Origin: Grimontia kaedaensis
GTDB taxonomy: Bacteria; Pseudomonadota; Gammaproteobacteria; Enterobacterales; Vibrionaceae
DNA length: 64,000 nucleotides
Direction: 5' to 3'
NCBI RefSeq assembly: GCF_023746615.1
Contig: NZ_CP082275.1
Span: 310,001-374,000 of the forward strand
Position 1 is the first letter of the stretch, and each line of letters begins with the position of its first letter. Positions 6,515 through 16,008 of this stretch are shown here, one piece after another. The notes beneath the pieces were generated by a model. That model worked only from the letters and a program-made list of their open reading frames with translations, searched no databases and had not been told where the DNA came from. The translations under genes were made by a program, and so were the position numbers.

Positions 6515-7969
6515 ATGGCAGTTTCTACTCTTTTTGCAAAATTTTCCCCGGTTAAACAACGGGATGTTGTTAGCTTGGTCGTATCCGCCGAAAAGGTCGT
6601 GATCGCGTATCAGGACAATATTGGAAAGACGCAACTGGATGCGCAAACCGTTACTCAATCTGACCCGTGGACGGCAGCGATAAAACTGATTTCCCTTCAT
6701 GGGATCAGCAAAGCAGACGTGCATCTTGTGCTCGGGCATGGCCTCTATCAATCCCTGTTGATTGATGATCCCGGTTTGTCTGATGAAGACAAGCGCGCGG
6801 CGTTGCCATTCCAGCTCAAAGACTTCATTTCTGATTCGCCGTCGGACATTGTTGCCGATGGCTTCAGCTCACCGGTAGCTAACCGTTTCCAGGCGTTTGT
6901 TTGCCATAAACTGCCACTTGTCCAGTTCAGTAAAGCGCTGGAGAAAAGTCAGTGTCGACTCACTAACGTATCGCTTGAAGATGTAGCGTTGCGTCAGTGG
7001 ACACAACTGGATAAAACCGAGATGGTGCTGAGCCGTGACAGCCATGGCGTATTGCAACTTGCTGCTTTCCATCTTGGCAAGCTTTGTTTTCAGCGTCAGA
7101 TTCGTGGTGTGATGCTGGAAGGGCAAATGATGCCACCTATGGTTGTTGATGACTTGGCACTGGAAGTGCAGCGTTCACTTGATTACCTGCGTTCACAATT
7201 GAAAAGTGCGCAAGTGACAGGGCTGGTCGTCAGTGTCCACGGCATTGATGATACCGAGTTGGCGTTCCAACTGTCTTCACGTCTTTCTGTGGCCGTGCGT
7301 CCACAGCAGCTTTTTGATACCGGTGCCCATCATCAACACATTGCGATGGCCGCGCTAAGCCACGACTATTCCCCGGATGTGAATCTGTTTAGCGACGACC
7401 TGTCACCCAAAGCGCCGCTGCTGACATTCGAAAAAATGCTGCTGGTATGGGGCGCAACCTCGCTGCTGATTGTGTTAGTGGCTGCTTACCAACAATTTTC
7501 ATTGGCGCAAGCTGAGAAATTCTTTTCACTGGCAGACAGCGAGCGACAGAGTGCACAAAGTCTTTCCGATGAGCTTAACGAGCAAATGGCTTTGCATCTG
7601 CCTTCGGTAAGCCTGACCAATGAGGTGAACGAGAAAAAAGCCGCCATTGAGGCTAAGCGCCGTGCGTTGGCTGCGGTGAAACAGCATGACGTTGCACTTC
7701 AGCAAGGTCATGCAGATACCTTCCGCGCACTGGCCTCACTTTCTCGCCGCGATATTTCCGTGTCTTCTATTTCTGTTAATCAACAGTCGCTCGATTTGAG
7801 CGGACTGGCTGCCACTCCTGCTTCTGTTCCGGCTTGGCTGCAGACATTCAATTCTCAGCCACCACTGGCAGATCGCGTATTTGAACAAATGGCGCTGAGC
7901 CGCGATGAGAAAAATCGCCTGAACTTCAATCTGGTATCCAAACGTGAAAGTGGGGAGAGCGCGAAATGA
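6515..7969 (+). CDS. mshI: MSHA biogenesis protein MshI
   Basis: MshI is an inner-membrane assembly protein of the mannose-sensitive haemagglutinin pilus, a PilM/PilN-like component. The product is about 484 residues. An actin-like cytoplasmic part (about 1-300) is followed by one membrane helix near 310-330 (MLLVWGATSLLIVLVAAY) and a PilN-like periplasmic coiled-coil region. I prefer ATG 6515 over the upstream GTG at 6509 because an AGG sits about 5 bases before 6515. It overlaps mshJ by four bases (ATGA), which implies translational coupling. First gene of the contiguous MSHA cluster. Confidence 0.9.
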   Translation: MAVSTLFAKFSPVKQRDVVSLVVSAEKVVIAYQDNIGKTQLDAQTVTQSDPWTAAIKLISLHGISKADVHLVLGHGLYQSLLIDDPGLSDEDKRAALPFQLKDFISDSPSDIVADGFSSPVANRFQAFVCHKLPLVQFSKALEKSQCRLTNVSLEDVALRQWTQLDKTEMVLSRDSHGVLQLAAFHLGKLCFQRQIRGVMLEGQMMPPMVVDDLALEVQRSLDYLRSQLKSAQVTGLVVSVHGIDDTELAFQLSSRLSVAVRPQQLFDTGAHHQHIAMAALSHDYSPDVNLFSDDLSPKAPLLTFEKMLLVWGATSLLIVLVAAYQQFSLAQAEKFFSLADSERQSAQSLSDELNEQMALHLPSVSLTNEVNEKKAAIEAKRRALAAVKQHDVALQQGHADTFRALASLSRRDISVSSISVNQQSLDLSGLAATPASVPAWLQTFNSQPPLADRVFEQMALSRDEKNRLNFNLVSKRESGESAK

Positions 7970-8622
7970 ATGCACTACTCACCCGCGGTAAAGACGCGTT
8001 TGATGCACTGAGCGTCCGTGAACAGTGGATGATTGCACTGGCAGGCTGGATGGCGATTCTTGGCTTGGGTTTGCTCCTCTTTATTGAGCCTGTAAGTAAG
8101 ACGCTGGGCCAGCTAGAAACGCAGATTCTTCAGTCAGAGCGCACGACCGAAGACTTGGTGACACTCAATCGTCTGAAGCAGGAAAAGCTGCACACCTCAC
8201 CGAACACTGAGCTTGAAGCTGAGCTGGCAACACTCAATCAAGACATTTCAGCGCTTGATAGCGAAATGGAGCGTAAGGTGGATGGTTTGGTTACTGCGGC
8301 CCAAATGTCTTCATTGATGGAAGCCGTGCTGAGACAGTCTGAGCGTTTGACGCTGGTATCAATGAACTCCTTGCCACCGCAACAACTGACAGACACTGAG
8401 GATGCGGGTTACTACATCCATCCTGTCGAAATCACGCTGGAAGGGCGTTACTTCGATATTGTCGATTACCTGAGTGCGCTGGAGGCCTTGCCCGTCAAAT
8501 ACTACTGGCAAAGCGTGGACTACAGCGTGAAGGAATACCCGAAGGCTGAAGTCACCATTGAGGTTTATACCCTGGGTGAAAGTGCTGTGTTTATCGGGGG
8601 CAAAAATGAAATTACTGAATAG
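7966..8622 (+). CDS. mshJ: MSHA biogenesis protein MshJ
   Basis: The 218-residue protein is PilO-like: one N-terminal membrane helix (about 22-42: WMIALAGWMAILGLGLLLF), a coiled-coil region (about 45-105), and a small alpha/beta periplasmic domain. It likely pairs with MshI to form the inner-membrane alignment subcomplex linking the motor to the secretin. It starts in the ATGA overlap with mshI and its end overlaps the start of mshK by 17 bases. Identification rests on position and PilO-type architecture. Confidence 0.88.
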   Translation: MNALLTRGKDAFDALSVREQWMIALAGWMAILGLGLLLFIEPVSKTLGQLETQILQSERTTEDLVTLNRLKQEKLHTSPNTELEAELATLNQDISALDSEMERKVDGLVTAAQMSSLMEAVLRQSERLTLVSMNSLPPQQLTDTEDAGYYIHPVEITLEGRYFDIVDYLSALEALPVKYYWQSVDYSVKEYPKAEVTIEVYTLGESAVFIGGKNEITE

Positions 8623-8929
8623 CGTTCTGATTATGTTTTCGCTGTTGCTGCCGATAACGTCTTTAGCAGAGAGTGATCCGACAGCGCCACTGGGCTTTAC
8701 GCCCTCCTCTCAGCCAGCAAAGAAAAAGGTATATCGCTTGCCAAAACTGGACGCGATTTTGTGTGCTAGCGATGGCAGTTGTTCTGCCGTGATGAATGGC
8801 AAGAGCGTGGGGAAAGGCCAAAGCATCAATGGCTACGTTGTCAGCCAAATCAATGAAGAGCGCGTAACGCTAAGCCGTGGTGGCAAGCGTTGGGCATTGA
8901 CCGTATTTAACGAGCAGGTAGTACAGTGA
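8606..8929 (+). CDS. mshK: MSHA biogenesis protein MshK
   Basis: This small periplasmic protein (107 residues from ATG 8606) is PilP-like and thought to bridge the inner-membrane complex and the MshL secretin. It has a cleavable signal peptide (MKLLNSVLIMFSLLLPITSLAE), a DPTAPLG motif typical of MshK, and a small beta domain. An open frame extends upstream to 8558, but ATG 8606 is preceded by GGGGG at good spacing and begins exactly at the signal peptide. It overlaps mshJ and shares a four-base GTGA overlap with mshL. Confidence 0.87.
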   Translation: MKLLNSVLIMFSLLLPITSLAESDPTAPLGFTPSSQPAKKKVYRLPKLDAILCASDGSCSAVMNGKSVGKGQSINGYVVSQINEERVTLSRGGKRWALTVFNEQVVQ

Positions 8930-10545
8930 AGACACATTCATTACTGAGCAAAGGTTTACTGACCTTCGCCGCAGCGATGCTGTTGTCGGCGTGTCAGAGC
9001 GTGGGACATCAAAAGCCGACTGAAGTGCAGGAAGCGCTGAACGAGGCCTATGCACAGAGCACTTCCCAGCCATTGACGGAATTGCCAGATGCGGTCACTC
9101 AGGATTTGATGGGGGATTTCTCTGACACCTCTGGCAGTGGCGTGTTGACTGAAAAACGCCTGCGCATTAATGCTAACAATGTCGATGCCAAAGCCTTCTT
9201 TGGCTCTTTAGTGCAAGGCACGGATTTCAATCTGGTGATGCATCCGGAAGTGGGCGGGAAGGTCACGGTTTCTCTGAAAGATGTCACCGTGCCTGAAGCG
9301 TTGGAAGTGGTTTCTGATATCTACGGCTACAACGTCGAAATGAATGGACGTCTTATTCAGATTTTCCCGGCGGTACTGCGCACGGAAACTTTCCCGGTGG
9401 ATTACCTTCAGCTTCAACGCGCTGGGGTATCACTGACTTCTATCAGCACAGGTGCCGTTTCAACGGACTCCAGCTCCGGCAGCGGAGATGATGAAAAAAC
9501 TGAGCGCACCTCTGTGCCAACTGGCGGTACTGTCATTGAAACCCGCGCAGAAAGTAACTTCTGGGCACAGCTTGAACGCGCTGTTGCAGCCATGATTGGC
9601 AATGGTGACGGCCGAAGCATCGTAGTTTCACCCCAGGCGAGTTTAATCACGGTGAAGGCATACCCGAATGAACTTCGCGAAGTGAAGCGCTTCCTCGACG
9701 CATCACAAGCACGCCTGAAACGTCAGGTGATTCTGGAAGCCAAAATCCTTGAAGTGACTCTGAGTGATGGTTATCAGCAGGGTGTGAATTGGTCGAACAT
9801 CACTTCTTCCATTGGCAGCGGTGGCGTGGAGATAACACGAGATGCCGCTGAACTTGCAGGCGATTTTATTTCCAATGTGATTGGTGGACAAACCAACATC
9901 AAAATTCAGGATGGCAATTTTGAGGCTGTGCTGAATTTCCTTGATACACAGGGCGATGTAAATGTGCTGTCGAGCCCACGCGTCACAGCAGCGAACAACC
10001 AGAAAGCGGTCATTAAAGTCGGTGGTGACGAGTACTTTGTTACGGATATTTCTTCCAGCGATACGTCAGGCGATAACTCAGACTCTGGCCCGAACATCGA
10101 ATTAACACCGTTCTTCTCGGGTATCTCCCTGGATGTGACGCCACAAATCGACGATGACAACGGCGTGCTGCTGCATGTTCACCCTGCGGTGATTGATGTG
10201 GTGACGGAAGAGAAAACTATCCAACTTGGCACTTCATCACAGCCTTATGTGTTGCCGCTAGCTAAGACGTCTATCCGTGAATCGGACTCTATCATCCATG
10301 CCCAATCTGGGGATGTGGTCGTCATTGGTGGTTTGATGAAATCCAGCTACGAGGAAATGGTCTCTAAAGTACCACTTCTGGGCGATATTCCGGGCCTTGG
10401 CCATTTGTTCCGTAACGTGAACCGCATGAAGCAGAAAACCGAACTGGTGATTTTGCTGCAACCTTCTGTGGTGGGTGAGCAAACCTGGCAGGAAGAGATC
10501 AACCGCTCGCGTCAGCTGCTAGACGACTGGTTCCCGGAGAATTAA
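8926..10545 (+). CDS. mshL: MSHA pilus outer-membrane secretin MshL
   Basis: MshL forms the outer-membrane pore for the MSHA pilus. The 539-residue protein starts with GTG in the GTGA overlap with mshK. It has a lipoprotein signal with lipobox LSAC (Cys about residue 23). An STN-like N domain (about 85-145) and N1-type repeats follow. The secretin homology domain covers about 260-520, with conserved stretches VNVLSSPRVTAANNQKAVIKVG, VVIGGLM and VPLLGDIPGLGHLF (each shown in part). A Ser/Gly/Asp-rich linker at about 180-200 and an acidic Ser-rich insert at about 375-390 are low complexity. It belongs to the PilQ/GspD superfamily. Confidence 0.95.
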   Translation: MKTHSLLSKGLLTFAAAMLLSACQSVGHQKPTEVQEALNEAYAQSTSQPLTELPDAVTQDLMGDFSDTSGSGVLTEKRLRINANNVDAKAFFGSLVQGTDFNLVMHPEVGGKVTVSLKDVTVPEALEVVSDIYGYNVEMNGRLIQIFPAVLRTETFPVDYLQLQRAGVSLTSISTGAVSTDSSSGSGDDEKTERTSVPTGGTVIETRAESNFWAQLERAVAAMIGNGDGRSIVVSPQASLITVKAYPNELREVKRFLDASQARLKRQVILEAKILEVTLSDGYQQGVNWSNITSSIGSGGVEITRDAAELAGDFISNVIGGQTNIKIQDGNFEAVLNFLDTQGDVNVLSSPRVTAANNQKAVIKVGGDEYFVTDISSSDTSGDNSDSGPNIELTPFFSGISLDVTPQIDDDNGVLLHVHPAVIDVVTEEKTIQLGTSSQPYVLPLAKTSIRESDSIIHAQSGDVVVIGGLMKSSYEEMVSKVPLLGDIPGLGHLFRNVNRMKQKTELVILLQPSVVGEQTWQEEINRSRQLLDDWFPEN

Positions 10546-10554
10546 GCCACTCAT

Positions 10555-11385
10555 ATGTATATGTCGCACTTTGGCCTCAATGCCGCGCCATTTAGCCTGA
10601 CTCCAGACACACGCTGTTTTTTCGGCCTGCGTTCACACGTCGATGCGATAAATACCTGCGTGTCGGCGATGGAAATGGGCGAAGGCTTGGTCAAAGTGAC
10701 AGGCGAGGTGGGTACAGGAAAAACCATGGTGTGCCGTTTGGTGCTCAAAGCACTGGGCGACAGCTTTACTTTGGTCTTTTTGCCGAACCCAGCCAATACG
10801 GTGGCAGGGTTGCATCGTCTGATCGCTGATGAGCTTGGCATTGATGATCAGGTGACAGAAGACAAGCTGCTTGGTGCAATCCAACAGGCAGCCATTATCG
10901 CAGCGCTAGATGAAAAGCCCGTCGTGATCCTTTGCGATGAAGCGCAGGCCATGCCGGATAAAGTGCTTGAAGCGATTCGCTTGTTGGGTAATCTGGAAAC
11001 CGAGCAGCGCAAGCTTATCCAGCTGATTATGTTCGGCCAGCCAGAGCTTGATGAACGTCTGTCCCAGCACAATATGCGCCAGCTACTGCAGCGTATCAGC
11101 TTCAGCGCAGAATTAGCGACGCTGAGCTTTGCCGAAACCTCGGCTTATATCGACCACAGATTAAAAGAACAGGGCGCTTCGCCACTTTTCTCTACGTGGG
11201 CTAAGCGCCGCATTTGGGTCGCGAGTCAGGGCATTCCGCGACTCGTGCATCAGCTTTGCCATAAATCGCTGTTACTGAGTTTTGGCAGGGGCAAACACCG
11301 CGTCAGCGCGCATGCTGTTCGCCTCGCCATTAAAGATACACCTCTCGCCCGCAAGCACTCTGTGCTTCAGGCCGTTTGGGGGTAG
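10555..11385 (+). CDS. mshM: MSHA biogenesis ATPase MshM (ExeA-like)
   Basis: The 276-residue AAA-type ATPase resembles ExeA, which helps place secretins in the wall. It has Walker A GEVGTGKT (residues 50-57), Walker B VVILCDEAQAM (about 121-131) and the AAA+ C-terminal helical region. Unlike ExeA it has no membrane segment or peptidoglycan-binding domain. A MY(M/L)SHFG start is usual for the family, so ATG 10555 is kept, although ATG 10561 is possible and neither has a strong ribosome site. It lies between mshL and mshN. Confidence 0.92.
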   Translation: MYMSHFGLNAAPFSLTPDTRCFFGLRSHVDAINTCVSAMEMGEGLVKVTGEVGTGKTMVCRLVLKALGDSFTLVFLPNPANTVAGLHRLIADELGIDDQVTEDKLLGAIQQAAIIAALDEKPVVILCDEAQAMPDKVLEAIRLLGNLETEQRKLIQLIMFGQPELDERLSQHNMRQLLQRISFSAELATLSFAETSAYIDHRLKEQGASPLFSTWAKRRIWVASQGIPRLVHQLCHKSLLLSFGRGKHRVSAHAVRLAIKDTPLARKHSVLQAVWG

Positions 11386-11391
11386 GAAATC

Positions 11392-12480
11392 ATGAGTGAA
11401 TTAAACCGCATGTTGAGCGACCTTTCGTCGCAGCAAAGCAGTGAGAAACGCCTCGCTGTTGCATCAATCCCTTCTGTATGGGGCTTTCGCTTTGCACGTG
11501 TTGCGCTGGCTCTGGTGGCGACTTTTGTGGGAGCGACGAGTATTTCGTGGGCACTTTCGAGTGGCAGTGAGAAAACGGTTCTACCGGCGTCAACTTTGAT
11601 AACTGAACCCGTATTCGTTGAGCCTGCACCTAAAGCCGTCCCTTCGCCTACCCAGAAAGTAGTGAAAAGTGAAGTCAGCTATGTGGCAATGAAAATGACG
11701 CCGAAGGTGGAAGCTGTTGAGCCAGTCTCTGAGGCGAAAGTCGAAACCAGAGCAACTGCACAGGTAGCTGAACCTGTGCTGATTGCGAAAGCAGAGCCAG
11801 TTAAAGCTGCGCCAGTGCAAGAAACAGTAGAAGTTGAACAAGCGGCCTCACTGTCAGTAGAAACCATCGAATTGACTGGCGAACAGTTGGCAGATATCGC
11901 TTACGAAAAAGCGCAGAAACGCGCTCAGGTTGGCGATACACAAAAAGCCATCGCTTTTCTGCGTGATGCGGTGAAATACAACCCGAGCCACATTGCTGCC
12001 ACCAATCAATTGGCTGGGCTTTTGTATGGTCGCAGTCAATTGCGAGATGCAGAAAACGTGCTGCGTAAAGGCATCAGCGCCAACCCAAATTCCGCAACAT
12101 TGAAACTCACACTGGCGCGCATGTACCAGCAAAGTGGCAGCGAAGAATCTGCGCTGAATGTGCTGTCTTCTTCGGTGAACTTGCTGGATGGCGAGCAGGT
12201 ACGATTCGTGTCCATGCGCGCGGCTTTGGCACAAAAGCTGGGTAAGAACCTCGAAGCCAAGCAAAGCTATCAATGGCTGACAGAGCAAGAGCCGATGGAC
12301 GGTCGTTGGTGGCTGGGGCTGGGTGTGTCTGCCGAGAAAACCGGTGCCAATGCGGAAGCCGAAAAAGCTTATGGCAAAGCCGTTCAATCTGGCGGTTTGA
12401 GCAACCAGTCAGTGAACTTTGCTCGCCAGCGTCTGGTTTACCTCCAGAACCTGAAACAGGGAGCAACAGATGGCCGTTAA
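11392..12480 (+). CDS. mshN: MSHA biogenesis protein MshN (TPR protein)
   Basis: The 362-residue protein has a short cytoplasmic N-terminus (MSELNRMLSDLSSQ) and one membrane helix (about 28-50). A long Ala/Val/Glu/Pro-rich linker (about 65-155) contains repeated VEPV/AEPV motifs. The C-terminal periplasmic half (about 160-350) is tetratricopeptide repeats (AYEKAQKRAQVGD, LRDAVKYNPSH, LRKGISANPNS). It probably scaffolds the pilus machine. The linker resembles TonB/PilF-type spacers that cross the periplasm. It overlaps mshE by 11 bases. Confidence 0.9.
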   Translation: MSELNRMLSDLSSQQSSEKRLAVASIPSVWGFRFARVALALVATFVGATSISWALSSGSEKTVLPASTLITEPVFVEPAPKAVPSPTQKVVKSEVSYVAMKMTPKVEAVEPVSEAKVETRATAQVAEPVLIAKAEPVKAAPVQETVEVEQAASLSVETIELTGEQLADIAYEKAQKRAQVGDTQKAIAFLRDAVKYNPSHIAATNQLAGLLYGRSQLRDAENVLRKGISANPNSATLKLTLARMYQQSGSEESALNVLSSSVNLLDGEQVRFVSMRAALAQKLGKNLEAKQSYQWLTEQEPMDGRWWLGLGVSAEKTGANAEAEKAYGKAVQSGGLSNQSVNFARQRLVYLQNLKQGATDGR

Positions 12481-14185
12481 ACTTCGAAAACGTCTCGGTG
12501 ATCTTCTTGTTGAGGAGCACATTATCACGGACGCTGACTTGAATGCTGCACTGTCCCGTCAATCTCAAACCGGACGTAAGCTCGGCGATACCCTGATGGA
12601 AATGGGCATTCTGACCGAAAGTCAGATGCTGGATTTCCTTGCCCGTCAGCTTGGTGTGCCAATGATTGATCTCAGCCTGACGCAAGTCGATCCAAGTGCT
12701 GTCAGTTTGCTACCAGAAGTACATGCCCGACGCCTTCGCGCGCTAGTGATTGGTCGTATCGGTAACACGGTTCGTGTGGCTATGTCCGATCCTGCGGATC
12801 TGGCTTCACAGGAAAGTGTGCTGAATCAGCTGCATCAATATCAGGTAGAACTTCTGATCACGGCAGAGCAGCCGTTGATCGATGCATTTGATCGCTATTA
12901 CCGCCGCACCAGCGAAATCGCTTCGTTTGCTGAGCGACTGCAGGCCGAACACGGCTTAAAGCTGGAACAAAACTTCGGGGCAGACGAAGAGCAATCTGAA
13001 GAAGTCACCGTCGTTAAACTGATTAACTCGCTGTTTGAAGATGCAGTGCAGGTAAATGCTTCGGACATTCACATCGAGCCAGATGCCGATGCCCTGCGAA
13101 TTCGCCAGCGTATTGATGGCGTGCTGCATGAAACTTTACTGAAAGAGCGCGCCATTGCTTCTGCACTGGTACTGCGCTTAAAGCTGATGAGCGGTATGGA
13201 TATCTCCGAAAAACGTCTGCCACAGGATGGTCGTTTCAACATCAATGTTCGTGGCAATGCCATCGACGTGCGTGTGTCGACGCTTCCCGTGCAATACGGT
13301 GAGTCTGTGGTGATGCGTCTTCTTAACCAGTCGGCCGGTGTGCTGCAGCTGGAAGAAGTCGGTATGGATGCTCAGATGCTGGCGCGTTTCCGAAACCAGC
13401 TTCGTCGTCCACACGGCATGATTCTGGTGACCGGCCCGACAGGCTCGGGTAAAACCACCACGCTTTATGGCGCGCTCAATGAACTGAATGTGCCGGGCAA
13501 AAAGATCCTGACCGCGGAAGACCCGGTGGAATATCGTCTGCCGCGTATCAGCCAGGTGCAAATTCAAAGCAAGATTGGCCTGAGCTTTTCTTCCGCGCTT
13601 CGCACCTTCCTTCGTCAGGATCCGGACATCATTCTGGTTGGTGAGATGCGTGACCTTGAAACTGTGGAAATCGGCCTTCGCGCTGCGCTGACCGGTCACC
13701 TGGTACTTTCAACCTTGCACACCAATAACGCCATCGACAGTGCGCTGCGTCTTCTGGATATGGAAGCGCCGGGTTATCTGGTGGCGAGTGCGGTGCGCGC
13801 CGTGCTGGCGCAGCGATTGATCCGCCGTATCTGCCCGGACTGTAAAGTTCCTCACGCCACTGACGATGTGGAGCAGGTTTGGCTGACAACCACCCGCCCG
13901 GAAATGGCAGGCCACGGCTTCTACAAAGGCCGCGGCTGTCAAAGCTGTAACTTTACCGGCTACAAAGGCCGAATTGGTGTGTTTGAGCTTCTGGAAATTA
14001 ACCCAGAATTGATGGACGCCTTGCGCGCTAACGACACTCAATTGTTTTCTACGTTGGCGGAGCAACAAGCGGGCTATAAGCCATTGGTCCACAGTGCGTT
14101 GGATTTTGCCAAGCAGGGACAAACTTCGCTGGAAGAGGCGATGAAGCTTTCTGAAGCGGCGGCGATGTCGCTGATAGGTGCCTAA
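12470..14185 (+). CDS. mshE: MSHA pilus extension ATPase MshE
   Basis: MshE is the GspE/PilB-type hexameric motor for MSHA pilus polymerisation. The 571-residue protein has an N-terminal MshEN domain with tandem c-di-GMP motifs at residues 8-31 and 37-60. Next come the N2 domain and a catalytic domain with Walker A GPTGSGKTT (about 322-330), Asp box, Walker B and His box. A zinc tetracysteine follows (CPDC near 457, CQSC near 489). In V. cholerae c-di-GMP binding to MshEN activates extension. The first motif here is RLGDLLVEE-H-IITDADL: the usual Gly at position 10 is His17, while the second motif keeps its Gly. Start supported by GGAG six bases upstream. Confidence 0.97.
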   Translation: MAVKLRKRLGDLLVEEHIITDADLNAALSRQSQTGRKLGDTLMEMGILTESQMLDFLARQLGVPMIDLSLTQVDPSAVSLLPEVHARRLRALVIGRIGNTVRVAMSDPADLASQESVLNQLHQYQVELLITAEQPLIDAFDRYYRRTSEIASFAERLQAEHGLKLEQNFGADEEQSEEVTVVKLINSLFEDAVQVNASDIHIEPDADALRIRQRIDGVLHETLLKERAIASALVLRLKLMSGMDISEKRLPQDGRFNINVRGNAIDVRVSTLPVQYGESVVMRLLNQSAGVLQLEEVGMDAQMLARFRNQLRRPHGMILVTGPTGSGKTTTLYGALNELNVPGKKILTAEDPVEYRLPRISQVQIQSKIGLSFSSALRTFLRQDPDIILVGEMRDLETVEIGLRAALTGHLVLSTLHTNNAIDSALRLLDMEAPGYLVASAVRAVLAQRLIRRICPDCKVPHATDDVEQVWLTTTRPEMAGHGFYKGRGCQSCNFTGYKGRIGVFELLEINPELMDALRANDTQLFSTLAEQQAGYKPLVHSALDFAKQGQTSLEEAMKLSEAAAMSLIGA

Positions 14186-15402
14186 TGCCAAGGTATCGCT
14201 ATACCGCGCGTAAGCCGAACGGAAAACGTGTTTCGGCGATTATTGAAGCTGCCAGCGAGAGCGATGCGATCGCCAATGTGTCGGCGTCTGGCTCGGTGTT
14301 GTTGTCACTGGAAGTCACCAAGGCGCGGGCACAAAAAGCCAATGCGCCGCTGTTCCAGCCAAAGGTGAAACTGGAATCGCTGGTGATTTTCAGCCGTCAG
14401 GCATACAGCTTGATTAAAGCGGGTGTACCGCTTCTACGTGCCATTAAAGGCTTGGCACAAAGCACCACGGATAAGCCATTGAAAGCTGCGCTTGAAAGTG
14501 TCGCCAATGAGCTTTCCAACGGTCGCCCTATGTCGGCGGCAATGCGTGACCACGAAAATGTGTTCAGTGATTTGTTTGTCTCGCTGGTACAGGTGGGTGA
14601 AAACACAGGTCGTCTCGATGATGCCATGCTCCAGCTGGCTGAATACTACGAGCAGGAAATGGAAACCCGCCGCCGGATTAAATCTGCGCTGCGTTACCCG
14701 ACATTTGTGCTGATGGTAATCATCGGCGCGATGGCGTTTTTAAACGTCAAAGTCATCCCGCAGTTTGCAGGCATGTTTGCCAAGTTCGGCTCTGATTTGC
14801 CGTTGCCGACCAAGATTTTGATGGCGACATCGAGCTTCTTTGTCGATTTCTGGTGGCTGCTGGTGTTTGGCACCGTTTGCCTTTTCGCAGGCTTACAAGT
14901 GTGGAAGAACACTGAGCAAGGCCGTGTGAAGTGGGACAAATTTAAGCTGCGTATTCCGCTGGTGGGCAATCTGGTTAACCGAGCTCTGATGTCGCGCTTC
15001 TCGCGAACATTCGCCTTGATGCTGCGCGCAGGTGTGCCGCTCAACACTGCTCTGCAAATGTCTGGTGAAGCGCTGGATAACCACTTTCTTGGTGGCGAAG
15101 TGGACAAGATGAAAGCGGCGATAGAGTCGGGGATTAACCTCAGTTCCGTCACGGCAGACAGCCAATTGTTTACGCCATTGGTTCACCAGATGATTCAGGT
15201 GGGCGAGGAAACCGGCCAGATTGATAACCTGCTGCTGGAAGCGAGCGACTTTTATGACCGTGAAGTGGATTACGACCTGAAAACCCTGTCGGCGCGCATG
15301 GAGCCTATCCTGCTGCTGATTGTGGCGGGCATGGTATTAATCCTCGCATTGGGTATTTTCCTGCCGATGTGGAACATGCTCGACCTGATCCGTGGCGGCT
15401 AA
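14185..15402 (+). CDS. mshG: MSHA pilus inner-membrane platform protein MshG
   Basis: The 405-residue protein belongs to the GspF/PilC family. It has two homologous cytoplasmic helical domains (about 65-190 and 270-390) and three membrane helices (near 168-190, 218-238 and 370-395). It forms the polytopic platform on which MshE acts. Family stretches include RQAYSLIKAGVPLLRAI, LVQVGENTGRLDDAML and MIQVGEETGQIDNLL. It starts on the last base of the mshE stop codon (TAATG) and ends directly before mshF, so translation is coupled. Confidence 0.95.
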   Translation: MPRYRYTARKPNGKRVSAIIEAASESDAIANVSASGSVLLSLEVTKARAQKANAPLFQPKVKLESLVIFSRQAYSLIKAGVPLLRAIKGLAQSTTDKPLKAALESVANELSNGRPMSAAMRDHENVFSDLFVSLVQVGENTGRLDDAMLQLAEYYEQEMETRRRIKSALRYPTFVLMVIIGAMAFLNVKVIPQFAGMFAKFGSDLPLPTKILMATSSFFVDFWWLLVFGTVCLFAGLQVWKNTEQGRVKWDKFKLRIPLVGNLVNRALMSRFSRTFALMLRAGVPLNTALQMSGEALDNHFLGGEVDKMKAAIESGINLSSVTADSQLFTPLVHQMIQVGEETGQIDNLLLEASDFYDREVDYDLKTLSARMEPILLLIVAGMVLILALGIFLPMWNMLDLIRGG

Positions 15403-16008
15403 ATGCGCTGGATTTTTAGGTTCAGGGAAAGCAGTGCTGCCCAGTGGGCTTTGCTCACCGCGATTATCGGTATTGTCGTGATGGCTGCGATTCCCGCTTT
15501 TGAGCGTGTGATGCAGTTTGCCGATGAAGTGGAGTTTCGTTATCTCGCCAATGCGTTTGAAGGTTCGGCTAAGAATGTGCAATTGCGAGCTGCTTTAAAA
15601 AACGAGATTAAACAAAAAGATATCGTTACTGTTGAGGATGTCAGTTTCCGATTGAACTCAACAGATGACCATCAGCAAGGTTTTCCTTTTGCGTTGGAAA
15701 ATGGCGCAAAAACACTGACAGCACTACGCGCTGAAGATTGCGGTGCATTGTTGGAACAATTTACTGACCAGTCTTACTGGCTGGATGACAGATTTCAGGC
15801 TGCGGTAGAACAAATATCCCAGCCAAAAATTCGCGCAATAGTGGTAAGGGAAAATGGTATTGAAGCCCAGCCTTATTGCCGATTTGAAAGACCGGTACGC
15901 GCCGGTATTTGGAGTGATGACACGTCAATCTCGGCGCGTCATGTTTTTGCTTACTACCCGGCATCGGGCCGCGTAGAAGTGTTGAGAGAAATCGGAGAAA
16001 TAAAATGA
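15403..16008 (+). CDS. mshF: MSHA biogenesis protein MshF
   Basis: The 201-residue protein has one N-terminal hydrophobic helix (about 14-33: WALLTAIIGIVVMAAIPAF) and a periplasmic domain with two to three cysteines. It is pilin-like in build but lacks a G/FTLIE prepilin cleavage site, as usual for MshF. Function within the MSHA machine is not well defined. It starts immediately after the mshG stop and overlaps mshA by four bases (ATGA). Base composition falls from here into the pilin genes. Confidence 0.82.
   Translation: MRWIFRFRESSAAQWALLTAIIGIVVMAAIPAFERVMQFADEVEFRYLANAFEGSAKNVQLRAALKNEIKQKDIVTVEDVSFRLNSTDDHQQGFPFALENGAKTLTALRAEDCGALLEQFTDQSYWLDDRFQAAVEQISQPKIRAIVVRENGIEAQPYCRFERPVRAGIWSDDTSISARHVFAYYPASGRVEVLREIGEIK

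Noticed and set aside
11854..12387. Antisense open frame within mshN
   Set aside because: The sense strand carries well-defined TPR repeats; the antisense product is Cys/Phe/Leu-rich with no family features.
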